A stretch of 64,000 nucleotides of DNA from Neovahlkampfia damariscottae (Eukaryota > Heterolobosea > Selenaionea > Neovahlkampfiida > Neovahlkampfiidae), in contig JABLTG010000064.1 of assembly GCA_016618085.1 (NCBI GenBank), forward strand, positions 33,917-97,916, given 5' to 3'. Position 1 is the first letter of the stretch. Each line of letters starts with the position of its first letter. Made by a program: the position numbers and the translations under genes. Below the pieces are notes generated by a model. That model was not told the origin of the DNA. It saw nothing but the letters and a program-made list of their open reading frames with translations, and did no database searches. This document shows, one piece after another, positions 22,546-32,141 of the stretch.

Positions 22546-22556
22546 TTTTTTATTAT

Positions 22557-22563
22557 CCAATCA
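22557..22563 (+). promoter_or_regulatory. CCAATCA element, TCAIM-like gene side
   Basis: Lies 12 bp before the minus-strand ATG 22545 within a 47-bp divergent gap. Confidence 0.5.
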
Positions 22564-22583
22564 ATTTTCTTCATTATCATCAA

Positions 22584-22590
22584 CCAATAA
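22584..22590 (+). promoter_or_regulatory. CCAATAA element, AT-hook gene side
   Basis: Second box of the same 47-bp gap, ending two bases before ATG 22593. Confidence 0.5.
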
Positions 22591-22592
22591 AA

Positions 22593-24158
22593 ATGAAAAG
22601 TGATTCAAAGTCGTTACAAAGAGAACAAATCTTTGAAACACTTTCAAAAATAATAAAAAATGTTTTGGAGAACAAAAAAATATTCCTGATTTTGTACTAC
22701 ACAAATTTACTCGAAAAAAAAATTAGTTGCAAAGAAAAAAGAAAAAAACAATTGAACGAATTTTTCAGAAAAGAAATCATAAAAAAAAAAGAATATAACC
22801 TTGTCGAAGAAGATGAAGAAGAAATTTATTTAACTAAAAATTGTCATTTTGAAGCTTCAATTAGTCATCAAAAGAGTTTATCTTTTCAACAACAACAAGA
22901 TGAAATTATTGTTGAATTATCAACTGGAATTCAAAGTTATGCAAAAGTTCGAAAAAATGGAGTTAGAAAAAAAAGTACAAAAGCAGAAAGAGAAGAAAAA
23001 AAACTTCAAGGAATTTTAAAAAGGGTTTCAACTTTGGAAGATGAAGAATCAGAAGATGAAGAAGAAGATGATGAAGATGAAGAAGATTATGAAGATGAAG
23101 AAGATGAAGAAATTGAACATGATGAAGAAGAGGAGGAAGAAGAATCTGAATTTTCTCATGGTGATGAAAAAGAACAAGAACCAGAAGAACAACCTGTCAA
23201 AAGAAGAAGAGGAAGACCAAAAAAAATAAAAGAAGAAAAACCAACAAGAAAGATTATTAGAAAAAAAAATACACCTACGACAAACACAAAGGATTTAGAA
23301 TCAAAGTTAAAAACATATTTTTATATTCAAGAAAATTGTGTTGAATGGAAAGAAGAAAGAATAGGAGCAAAAAAAAAAATATTAGGAAATTTTTTAGGTA
23401 AAACAAAAATGAAAATGGAAAGTTCAAGTACACCTACAACTCCTACAACACCTTCAATTCTTCAAAAATTGACAGCAACTGCTCCTGTGAAAGAGCAAGC
23501 TCCTATGTCACATACAATGGTGAAGGAACAACCACCTCCACCTCCACCACCACCACCACAACAGGGACATCAACAACAACAATATATTCCACAACAAACT
23601 CAAAATACATCAGCACCAACAAGTTATAAAATTCCAAAAAAAAAATCAACACCAACAACACCTGTTGATAAATTGAGCAGTCCAACATCAAGTTCATCAT
23701 CAATAACAAAATCAGTTTCAACACCTATACCACCTGATATTTCAACTCGATACCCAAAAGAAGTTTTAATTCAATGGTGTAAACATCACATGTATCCACT
23801 TCCATTGTTTAAAGAAATTAAAAGATCACATGAAGGAATTGTTGTAGGTGTTATTCTACCACATTTGAATAACCTTTTATTTTCTGATCCAATTTTCTCA
23901 TCTAATTTAGAAATTTCAGAAAATAGAGCATGCATGAAAGCAATTGAATATATGTGGAGCATGACATCACAACAACAACAACCTCCACCATCACAAGATT
24001 TTGTAAATAATTCATTGAATGATAGAAGATATGATAATTCAGAACAACAATGGAGACAACAAAATAGAATGAGACAAGGTTATGATCAACAACAAAAATA
24101 TTACAATCAACAACAACAAAATAATAGATACTATGATGATAAGAATTATAGATATTAA
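22593..24158 (+). CDS. Acidic low-complexity protein with AT-hook and possible dsRNA-binding-like C-terminal domain
   Basis: Single exon, 521 residues. After a Lys-rich N-terminus comes an acidic stretch (about residues 148-200, mostly D/E), then an AT-hook-like RRRGRPKK, a proline run (about 310-320), Thr/Ser/Pro linkers, and a folded-looking block at about 385-455 (YPKEVLIQWCKHHMY; ENRACMKAIEYMW). The block resembles a double-stranded RNA-binding fold in helix spacing; I hold this loosely. The last 65 residues are Gln/Asn/Tyr-rich. This composition suits a nuclear chromatin or RNA protein. It ends six bases from the stop codon of the convergent MGM101-like gene. Confidence 0.6.
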   Translation: MKSDSKSLQREQIFETLSKIIKNVLENKKIFLILYYTNLLEKKISCKEKRKKQLNEFFRKEIIKKKEYNLVEEDEEEIYLTKNCHFEASISHQKSLSFQQQQDEIIVELSTGIQSYAKVRKNGVRKKSTKAEREEKKLQGILKRVSTLEDEESEDEEEDDEDEEDYEDEEDEEIEHDEEEEEEESEFSHGDEKEQEPEEQPVKRRRGRPKKIKEEKPTRKIIRKKNTPTTNTKDLESKLKTYFYIQENCVEWKEERIGAKKKILGNFLGKTKMKMESSSTPTTPTTPSILQKLTATAPVKEQAPMSHTMVKEQPPPPPPPPPQQGHQQQQYIPQQTQNTSAPTSYKIPKKKSTPTTPVDKLSSPTSSSSSITKSVSTPIPPDISTRYPKEVLIQWCKHHMYPLPLFKEIKRSHEGIVVGVILPHLNNLLFSDPIFSSNLEISENRACMKAIEYMWSMTSQQQQPPPSQDFVNNSLNDRRYDNSEQQWRQQNRMRQGYDQQQKYYNQQQQNNRYYDDKNYRY

Positions 24159-24164
24159 AATTTC

Positions 24165-25393
24165 TTATTTGTTTGATTTCAAATAATTCAATGCATCTTT
24201 TCCTGTTTGTAACATGTATGGTGTATTGGCTCCTGTTGATAACCATTTGAGATAGCTTTCAATACCTTTTTGATTAAGAACATCTTTCCATTTTTGACCT
24301 TTGAATTTTCCAAAATATACATTTCCTTCAATGTTAAATCCACTATTTGATGAATTTGGAACTTGTTTTTTATTTTCTGATTCATAAGTTGGTGTTGAAG
24401 GATTCATGAATTCAAGGGATTCAAACATATTAACATCATCATCACTTTGTTGAATTTTAGCTTTAGCCTCATCCATTGAATTTGTTGGTGGAGTTTCGAG
24501 TTCTTCTTGTTGGACAACATTTTCTTGAAATGATGCAGTAGATTCTTCTTGAAAATCAGATGTTTCTTGAGCAATATTTTGATTAAGATCACTTGAATCA
24601 ACAACAGATTCTTGTAAATATTCATTTGGTAATTCATCTTCAAAAACAGGTTGGATTACTCTTGCTTTTTCAAAACCAACTTCTTTCCATGGATATTCAA
24701 ATGCAGGTCTATCTTTTCTTCTTGTTAAAAGCTTCTTTTTTTTATTCACTTGATGTTCACACCAAACTTTGACTGTATGCTTTTCCAACCATTGGATAAT
24801 ATAATTTGGATCCCATAATTCAGAAGCAATACCTAAATCTTTACAGCATCTCATAAGAGCATTACTTTTAGCACCTTCTAAAGCAGTTGCTACAGATCGA
24901 TGTGAAAATTGTGTTTCATTAAAAACTTGTTCTCCAAAGCTTTGTGAAACAAATTGACCTAAACAGAATAAAGCAAACTCTTGACTTAAAAATTGATCTT
25001 CTAGGACATGTGGACCACGTTGCATTAAACCCCAACCACCAGGTTGAAATGCATTATTAAGAATTCTTCTGTATTTTATCTCTGGTAAGTAAATTATACC
25101 TTTTGGAAGATATTTTAACTTTTTGTTTTTCTTTTACCATCAGGTTTGACTTCTACATCAGTCTCGTCTATTTTTTTTTTAATTTTTTTTTTTTTACTTA
25201 ATGGTGCGAGTAGAATGTCTGTTGATTCTTTTGGAAAACTTCCTTTTGAAATGTTCCAGAAGAATTTTTTTTCATTTTCGATTTTAAATTCGTTTTTTGC
25301 ATCTATTTTTTGAAGTTTCTCTGATACTTCCTGGTTATAAAATTTTTTACAAGTTTGAAGAAGTTTTCTTTGGTTTCTTAAAAATTTGAACAT
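24165..25393 (-). CDS. MGM101-type mitochondrial recombinase with C-terminal exonuclease X-like domain
   Basis: Two exons; the intron GTAAAAG..CCAAAAG (near 25087-25129) splits DG/IIYLPEIKYRRIL. The N-terminus is basic and Ser/Thr-poor acid-free (FKFLRNQRKLLQTCKKF), a plausible mitochondrial presequence. The core carries the Mgm101 signature: VEVKPDG, GGWGLMQRG, SHRSVATALEGAKSNALMRCCKDLGIASELWDP spaced as in the family (Ala-Thr-Glu-Gly, Cys-Cys). Mgm101 is a Rad52-like annealing protein needed for mtDNA upkeep. After an acidic Gln-rich linker the last 50 residues (YFGKFKGQKWKDVL, SYLKWLST) match the small C-terminal domain seen in exonuclease X-like proteins. That fusion is not part of yeast Mgm101. 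Confidence 0.85.
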
Positions 25394-25402
25394 GTTGAAT
25401 TT

Positions 25403-25409
25403 TTATTGG
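25403..25409 (-). promoter_or_regulatory. CCAATAA element of the MGM101-like gene
   Basis: TTATTGG on the + strand, 10 bp before ATG 25393 in coding sense. Confidence 0.5.
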
Positions 25410-25545
25410 ATAAAAAACTGAACATCACAAAATTGTTTCCAAAGCAGGATATACAATAAAATATAAAGAGTTGGATGAATTGATTTTTTTCTACTTATTA
25501 TTGGGTGGTACTTTAGTCATTCAATATTATTGGTTGAATCAAAAA

Positions 25546-26761
25546 ATGAAGTTGGTTTTGTTTCTTGTTGCTTTGATAACTTTGTTCTCTTTCAGCTCAA
25601 CATCTGTTATTAGGTGTATTTCAAATGAAGTTGTAGCTCTTGAACAATACAGTCTTGAATACATCGAACAGTTGTCTCCAAATGAACAAATTGTTGAAGA
25701 AGTTGTTGGACAAGAAGAACAAAATGAATGTTTTACAGGAAAAAATATCTGTGAATTTAACTGTAAAACAATTCCTGGATGTAAAACAGATAAAATCTTT
25801 CATCCAGTACTCACTGGATATTTCAAAACATCAGCTGAAAAAAAGGCTTATGATGAAGTTTGCGAACACAGAGGAAGAAATGATATTGAAGGATTAACAT
25901 ATATCGATAGAGATACACCTTTTTCAAGAAAATTCCGTAAATTGCTCACCAAAAATTTTCCAGAAGCAGAAGTGACAGAAGCAATGTCAAAAATCAACTC
26001 AGATTGGTATTTTACACAAGCATTTCTTATTAAGAATCAAAAGCTCATTGAACCTTATGGTGAACTTCTTTTAGTTCTTGCTGATCTTAAATACATTTAT
26101 CAAGGAATTCAAAGTGTTTGTTTAAGTCACAAAGATTGGGAAGCGTCTTTTGGAGAATTAATGATGAAACTTGAAGAACAACCATTATATGCTGGTATTG
26201 GAAGAGTTATTACAAAATACAAAACTATTTCACAAAGAAATCCAAAAGCATTGAAAGCAACACTTTTTTCAAAATTTGAACAATTAAAAAGTGATCTTTT
26301 GAACGTTTTGAAATCATTAGTAACATCTAAAAAATTTCATTATTGTCCATGCATCGACCTTGTTATGTAATTCAAAAAAATATATTTTTAACACTCTTTT
26401 TATTAGTTATGATAAAATTCAAAAGTCAAATACTGCTGGCTCTAAAATACTTCAAGATATGGTTAAAAAAGAATGTGGATGTGATTTTAAAATTCCTTCA
26501 AAAAAAGAAGAAGAACCTTTAGGTTATATTGAAAAAATGCTTTCATCTTCAAATCCAAATTCAGGATCAAGATATATCATTGAACAGAGTGATGAACTCA
26601 CAGGTGCTGTTAGAAATCCAGAAGATCTTGAAAAAGGAAAAGGAAAAAAAGGAAAGAAATCAAAAGAAGCTAAATCAAGAAAAGGTGTTTCAAAAGGAAC
26701 TGATTTTGCAAAAGATCATTATAAAAACAAAAAAAAAGGTAAAGGACGAAGAAAAGGATAA
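25546..26761 (+). CDS. Secreted Cys-containing protein with Lys/Gly-rich tail, unknown
   Basis: Two exons joined over an intron near 26367-26412. A signal peptide (MKLVLFLVALITLFSFSS) is followed by a Cys cluster (NECFTGKNICEFNC, PGCK), a helical middle part (residues about 120-270) and CPC near residue 270. The second exon has KKECGCDF and a tail of Lys/Gly/Ser (KGKGKKGKKSKEAKS; ends KKGKGRRKG). I recognise no family. The basic tail could bind polysaccharide or nucleic acid; that is a guess. ATG 25546 is chosen because an upstream TTG-opened frame contains the divergent promoter. Confidence 0.6.
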
Positions 26762-26881
26762 CAAAATCTTCATGAAATTCAAATTTGTTGAATATTGTTT
26801 TTTTATATTTCTATTTCAATTTATATTCTTGCTTTGAGTTTTCATTTAAATTTCGATCAACTCCAATTCATTTTTTTTCAA

Positions 26882-26888
26882 CCAATCA
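26882..26888 (+). promoter_or_regulatory. CCAATCA element of EMG1
   Basis: Ends 26 bp before ATG 26914; a TTTTTTTAGG follows, so a short 5' leader is possible. Confidence 0.5.
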
Positions 26889-26913
26889 AAAACTTTTTTA
26901 GGTTCAGCAAATT

Positions 26914-27637
26914 ATGAAGTCAAATTTTAAAAAGAAAATTTTAGCACCTTTGAACCCACTTGAAAAAGATACAAACAAAAGATTGGTCATTATTTTAGAT
27001 GATTGTCCTTTGGAAGCAGCAAAAATCAGGAATGAGTATGTTTTATTGAATTCTGATGATCATTACAAATTTCTTTTAAATAACAAACAAAAACCAGAAG
27101 AATATCGTCCTGATATTGTTCATCAATGTTTATTGACTTTATTAGATTCACCTATTAATAAATCTGGACACTTAGAACTTTATTTGAGAACAAAAAAGAA
27201 CGTTTTAATTCAAATGAACCCACAAGTTAGATTACCAAGAACATATCAAAGATTTGCTGGTTTAATGATTCAACTTTTACAAAAATTAAAAATTCGTGCT
27301 TCAGATGGAAACGCAGTTTTAATGAAAGTTATAAAAAACCCAATCACGAATTATTTGCCTGTTCGTCTTAATTTTAGTTTTTAATTATTCTCAGTCCAAT
27401 TGTAGAATTATAGGTTGCAGTCATAAAGCTGAAAAAACTGTCCAATTATCAAAATATATTCCAGAAAATGCTCCAGATGGAAAACCAATTGTTTTTGTCG
27501 TTGGTGGGTTCGCTCATGGTCAAATTCAAGCAGATTACACAGATGAATTTATTTGCATTTCAAATTATCCATTATCAGCTTCTGTTGTTTTATCAAAAAT
27601 TTGTCATGCTTGCGAAGATTTTTGGAATATTGTTTAA
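26914..27637 (+). CDS. EMG1: EMG1/NEP1, 18S rRNA pseudouridine N1-methyltransferase
   Basis: Two exons with an intron near 27362-27406 (GTTCGT..TTGTAG). Family marks: LVIILDDCPLEAAK, HQCLLTLLDSPINKSG, VRLPRTYQRFAGLM, KVIKNPITNYLPV, then VFVVGGFAHG and ISNYPLSASV, which form the SPOUT knot that binds S-adenosylmethionine. The enzyme methylates a pseudouridine in 18S rRNA and is needed for small-subunit assembly in the nucleolus. About 225 residues, near the family norm. The CCAATCA element lies 26 bp before the ATG. Confidence 0.93.
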
Positions 27638-27700
27638 GCGAAAAAAAATAAATTTTTATTCAAATTGTTTGAGTAATAAAGAACATCTATGAAGAAAATA

Positions 27701-28657
27701 TTAATCCAGTAAAAAATCGAACGAATAAATAAGAATCATACCAATCACATTTGAAATGATTGTATTGGATAAATTCAGATAACTATAAGCTGATGGTATT
27801 AATTCTTGAAGACAAATGAAAACCATAACACCTGATACTCCGGATAGCATACAATAAACGAAATATTCACTGATAATATGATAGAAAAAGAACCCAAAAG
27901 CGAATGCTCCTAACGGTTCGCACATTCCACTCAAAAATGTCCATTTTAACGCTTCATATTTACTCTTTGAACCAGCATATATTGTGCTAGCAACAACCTA
28001 AACGATTAAAAAAAAAAAAGAAAATTTACAATTCCTGTTTTTTTTGATTAATTATTGGAATTATTACCTTCTGGAATATTATGCAATCCAATCGCAATTG
28101 CAATAGTCAACCCTAAAGACCATCCTTTTAAAGTCGAAAAATAAACAGCCATTCCTAAAATTGGTTAATATTTTCAAATAATTCCAAAACCTTCTGGAAA
28201 ATTATGCAAAGAAATTCCAGTAAAAACAACTAATCCAGTCATCAATAATTTCGTCTTTTTGCGTGAATAAAAAAAAAAAAATTTACATCAACTTTTTCTG
28301 CTTTACTTATTTCTTCAGGTTTTGGTTCAGGTATCAATTTTATAATGGCATAAAATAACAAACATCCTAACAGGAACTATTTCAGATTAAAAAATTTGAA
28401 AATTCAAACACAAAGAAGTGATACTGGTATTCCTATTTTCTCAACAGATTCTGGAAGTAAATCAAAAGTTGATACAAAGAGCATGACACCAGAGGAAATA
28501 CCTTTTCTTTTACTTAAAAAAATAATTTCAAACCTAACATCCAACCAACGGTATTTTCAGAAGGTTTATCAAATAAAATAACAATTAATCCACCTAAAGT
28601 AGTTGATAGTCCAGAGACCAATGATAAAATCATCGCAGTTGTATTTGGTGACGTCAT
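27701..28657 (-). CDS. ZIP-family zinc/divalent metal transporter
   Basis: Six exons split by introns of about 30-50 nt. Membrane helices run throughout. The metal-site helices carry the ZIP signatures HNFPEG (near 28200) and HNIPEG (near 28080), as in the GufA/ZupT/ZRT3-like group; GISSGVMLFVSTFDLLPES marks an earlier helix and SGMCEPLGAFAFG a later one. Transport of Zn2+ (or Fe2+/Mn2+) into the cytosol from outside or from a store is the family role. About 260 residues. The start MTSPNTT is the first ATG after the shared CCAATCA element. Only 32 bp separate it from the xylulokinase ATG. Confidence 0.88.
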
Positions 28658-28673
28658 TGTTTGAATAAATTCA

Positions 28674-28680
28674 CCAATCA
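28674..28680 (+). promoter_or_regulatory. Single CCAATCA serving ZIP and xylulokinase genes
   Basis: The only recognisable element in the 32 bp between divergent ATGs 28657 and 28690; 17 and 10 bp from them. Confidence 0.6.
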
Positions 28681-28689
28681 AAATCAACA

Positions 28690-30435
28690 ATGTTTCTTGG
28701 TCTTGATCTGGGTACACAATCACTAAAAGCGATTTTAATCTCACAGGATTTATCTGTGGTGGATGAATTCACAGTAAACTTCCAGGAAGAATTACGTAAA
28801 TATTTCACTCTTGTTGATGGAGTAAGAATTCAAGATTTAGAAGCTATGGTTCCAACTTTAAGTAATTAGTTAAAAAAAATTAAAATTGATAATAGTGTGG
28901 GTGGAGGCATTAGATTTGTTATTTCAAAAAATGAAAAACAAAAAAATTGAATTTGACCATATTAAATGCATTAGTGGAAGTGGTAAAAAGAAAATTTTTA
29001 TTTAAAATTCTTCAGCTCAACAGCACGGAAGTGGTAACAAAATCAAATGGATGTTAATGTTAATTTTTTAAGTCTATTGGAAAATTGGATCAAAAAAATT
29101 GTTAAAAAATTTGAATCCTGAAAAATTCTTATATGAAGAATTGAAAGATAGTTTTATTGTTGAAAGTCCAATTTGGATGGATTCTTCAACTCAAGAAATT
29201 TGTGATGAATTGGAAAAAAATATTGGTGGAGTTCAAGAATTATCTGAAATTACTGGATCTAGAGCATACTGTCGTTTCACACTACCACAAATAACAAAAC
29301 AATTTCGATTGAAAAATTTAGAAAATTGTGAACGAATTTCACTCATTAGTTCATTTTTAGGATCTTTATTTTTAGGTGAATATATGCCTATTGATTTTAG
29401 TGATGCATCAGGAATGAATTTGTTTGATATCAAATCTTTAGATTGGTCATCAAAATGCTTTGAAGCATTACAATTACCAGAAGATGATATCAGAAAAAAA
29501 TTAGGAACTCCAATTCAAAGCTCACATGAATGTGGTAACATCAGTGACTATTTTATCAAGAAATATGGATTTCATTCAAATTGTTTGATTACTGCATTTT
29601 CTGGTGATAATCCAAATAGTGCTTGTTTTACCTTAAGAAAACCTGATGATATTTCAGTTTCATTAGGTACCTCAAATACTATTTTTGGGTATTCAAAAGA
29701 TTATAAACCAAATGGAAAGGAGGGACATGTGTTCATTTCACCATTTCATGAAGTGTAAGTTACATTTTTCTTTCATTCTTTTTTAGGAAATCTGATCGAT
29801 ATTTAATAATGTCAGTATTCAAAAATGGAGGAATTGTCAAGAATGAAATTAAAGAAAACTTCAATATCAAGGACTGGAATCAATTTGATGAGGTGTTAAT
29901 AAAAACCAAACCTGGAAATGATGGAAATATTGGATTCTACTACAAATTCCCTGAAATCACTCCAACAACTTCAAAAAGTGGTTATTTCAGATTTGACAAA
30001 GATAATGAATTACAAGACAAATTTGATCAAGAAAAGGAAATTCGTGCGGTTATTGAATCTCAATTCATGTCTTTGAAAATTCATGGATCAAAATTAGGAT
30101 TGAAAAATCCAAAGAGAATCATCACGACTGGAGGTGCTTCAAAAAGTAAAATTTGCTCTCAAATCTTATCTGATATATTTGATTGTCCTGTTTATTCAAA
30201 TACAAATACAAATTCTGCTCCATTTGGGGCTGCGTTACGTGCTTTACATTCATTCAATGTTTTTGTTGATAAGACCATTATGCCAGTCGGAAAAACGAAT
30301 TTCAAAACAATTATTTCAGAATTAGAAGATTTTGAATTGAAAGCAACTCCAAATGAAGATGCATTCAAAATTTATCAAAAAATGGAAGAAAATTTTATCA
30401 AATTAGAAGAAAAAATAATCAACCAGTTAAAATAG
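28690..30435 (+). CDS. Xylulokinase (XYLB-like)
   Basis: About five exons, including an 18-nt microexon at 29016-29033 that completes SGSAQQHGSVYW. FGGY kinase marks: FLGLDLGTQSLK at the N-terminus, GSAQQHGSV, DASGMNLFDI, LGTSNTIFGY (phosphate loop), and TTGGASKSK with NSAPFGAALRA near the C-terminus. The order and spacing fit the eukaryotic XYLB group. The enzyme phosphorylates D-xylulose to xylulose 5-phosphate, feeding the pentose phosphate pathway, whose two oxidative dehydrogenases are also in this window. It converges on the next gene with only 3 bp between stop codons. Confidence 0.92.
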
Positions 30436-30438
30436 AAA

Positions 30439-31441
30439 TTACATGTTTATTTTTAAAAATGAGTCTTTTGATTTTCTCATATATTTCTCAATAAAAAGTT
30501 GTAAATCTTCCAGAATCATTTGACACAATGTCCTTTTAAAAAAATCAAAAATCTTTCGAAGTGGTTTTAAAACATTTTTTTTGTTTTTTTGTTGATGAAT
30601 GATATAATAATCATACAATAAAAACATATTTTCAAGTGTTATAAGTGCATTAATAAAATAAAGTTTTTCATCTTCTTCTTCTTTTTTGACAGGCGCACTG
30701 GAAAATGCACCAAAAAAACTTTTACTCAAATTACCAAAAAAATCAGATTGCTTAAAGTTATGAAAAACTATTTTTTTTGGATTACTTGAACAGTTGACTT
30801 TTTTAAAAATTCATATTCACTTTCACACATTCTTGAAAATTTTTCCAAACCAAAAATAAATAAATTTTCATTTGCAACATCAACCTTTTGTAAAGTTTTG
30901 ATTAAATTTGTAATGTTTTCACAAAACTAAAATGATTTATATTTTAGAAAAATCATTTTTAATTACTTTTGATTTCAAAGAATTAACTGGTACTTTGAGG
31001 TCTGTTTGAAAACAAACTTCTTTTGGTATATACACATCTTGACATAAATAACCTCCTTTCTTGAATATATTAACTAAATTCGTTATCAAAAAATGAATCC
31101 TTGAAACTTCGTCTTTTGGTAATTTGAAATCATCCTTTGGAAACTTTTTAAATCTCTTTTAAAATATTGGAAAAACGAACTTTTGGAATACTCATCTTTT
31201 GAAATTTCACATGTGGTTCTTCTTTTTCACTATTCATTTTTTTTAACTTTTTTTTTTCTTACTTCACCATCCAGGCTTCAAATGTTTTTGAAAAATTCTT
31301 TGTGAAAAATCATTAGAATTCGATGTTTTTTGTTACATTTTGTGGTGATTTTGAAACTGGAACACCTAATTGAGAAGATAATTTCCTCATGGGTGAGTTG
31401 ATTATTTCAACCGGTTTTGTTTTCTGTTTCTCCAATTCCAT
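30439..31441 (-). CDS. Hypothetical helical protein, multi-exon
   Basis: At least five exons are needed: MELEKQKTKPVEI; a short exon with SKTFEAWM; SEKEEPHVKF to SLKSK; FCENITNLIK to KKSTVQ; and a last exon with FFGAFSSAPVKK to SFLKINM. About 270 residues, mostly helical, Lys-rich, with no signal peptide or membrane span. I do not recognise the family; the FFGAFSSAP segment and helical C-terminus recall trafficking-complex subunits, but this is not firm. The splice choices at 31130-31340 are the least certain part. Confidence 0.5.
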
Positions 31442-31451
31442 CAATTTTTAT

Positions 31452-31458
31452 CCAATAA
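31452..31458 (+). promoter_or_regulatory. CCAATAA element of the 30439-31441 gene
   Basis: Reverse orientation to its gene, 11 bp before ATG 31441. Confidence 0.45.
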
Positions 31459-31551
31459 AAACAATCCCAGTTCAAGTATTAAAAAAAAAATAAAATAAAT
31501 TGTTTAAAAAAAAAATATGATGTCAAGCTTTTTTTGCTGTTGAGAATTTGA

Positions 31552-31558
31552 CCAATAA
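31552..31558 (+). promoter_or_regulatory. CCAATAA element of the EGF-like gene
   Basis: Ends 40 bp before ATG 31598; a second CCAAT follows at 31564. Confidence 0.5.
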
Positions 31559-31597
31559 AATTACCAATTCACTTCTGTGAAGTGTTTTGCACTACAT

Positions 31598-31900
31598 ATG
31601 AGCGCATTTAAAGAACTGATGGTTAAAGTAATAGGTATTTTAGCTTTAGTATTAGTTATTGTTTTTTCATTCATCTCAGTTGGATTGATGGTTGTCCATG
31701 CATCCTTGTGTAGTAATCAAAGATGCCAACAATGTCCAACTGGATATTCACTGCCACCAAGCTGTACATATTTTGAATGTTTTGGGATCAATAGTACAAA
31801 TACAGGTACTGTTTGTAACGGAAATGGAAAATGTCTGCGGCCAAATTTTTGTGAATGCTTCACAAATTACTCAGGAACTAATTGTAGTTTAAAAATTTAA
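31598..31900 (+). CDS. Short type II membrane protein with EGF-like domain
   Basis: Single exon, 100 residues. A hydrophobic segment (VIGILALVLVIVFSFISVGLMVV, residues about 9-31) follows a short polar start; it may be an uncleaved anchor or a long signal. The rest is Cys-rich: SLCSNQRCQQCPTGY, then a clean EGF-like module (CNGNGKC, FCECFTNYSGTNC) at the C-terminus. A cell-surface or lumenal location is inferred. The translation start at 31598 is the first ATG after CCAATAA at 31552; an upstream GTG in frame is not used. Confidence 0.65.
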   Translation: MSAFKELMVKVIGILALVLVIVFSFISVGLMVVHASLCSNQRCQQCPTGYSLPPSCTYFECFGINSTNTGTVCNGNGKCLRPNFCECFTNYSGTNCSLKI

Positions 31901-32101
31901 TTTAATTTTCAATAAAAAATAATTTTTCAACGGAAAAAAAAAATCGGTTGGTTATTTTGAAGGATTCGAAACTTTGTTTTGGAAAGATTTGATGAAAATT
32001 GGACCAAAGAAAATTTAAAAAAGGGTTTAAGGATATAACAAAGAATTTTTCGCCTTGAACGAAAAATAAAACATTTAAGACCACAAAAAAAATTATTTAA
32101 A

Positions 32102-32108
32102 CCAATAA
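32102..32108 (+). promoter_or_regulatory. CCAATAA element of the TPR-like gene
   Basis: Ends 34 bp before ATG 32142. Confidence 0.5.
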
Positions 32109-32141
32109 TTTCATTTTCGGTTGAGTTTTATTTTCTTGAAC

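Noticed and set aside
22546-22560. Start of the TCAIM-like protein at TTG 22560
   Set aside because: That codon lies within the CCAATCA element; ATG 22545 is the first real start.
23503-23724. Long antisense frame rich in Val/Leu opposite the AT-hook gene
   Set aside because: It mirrors Pro/Gln/Ser codon repeats of the sense gene and has no homology.
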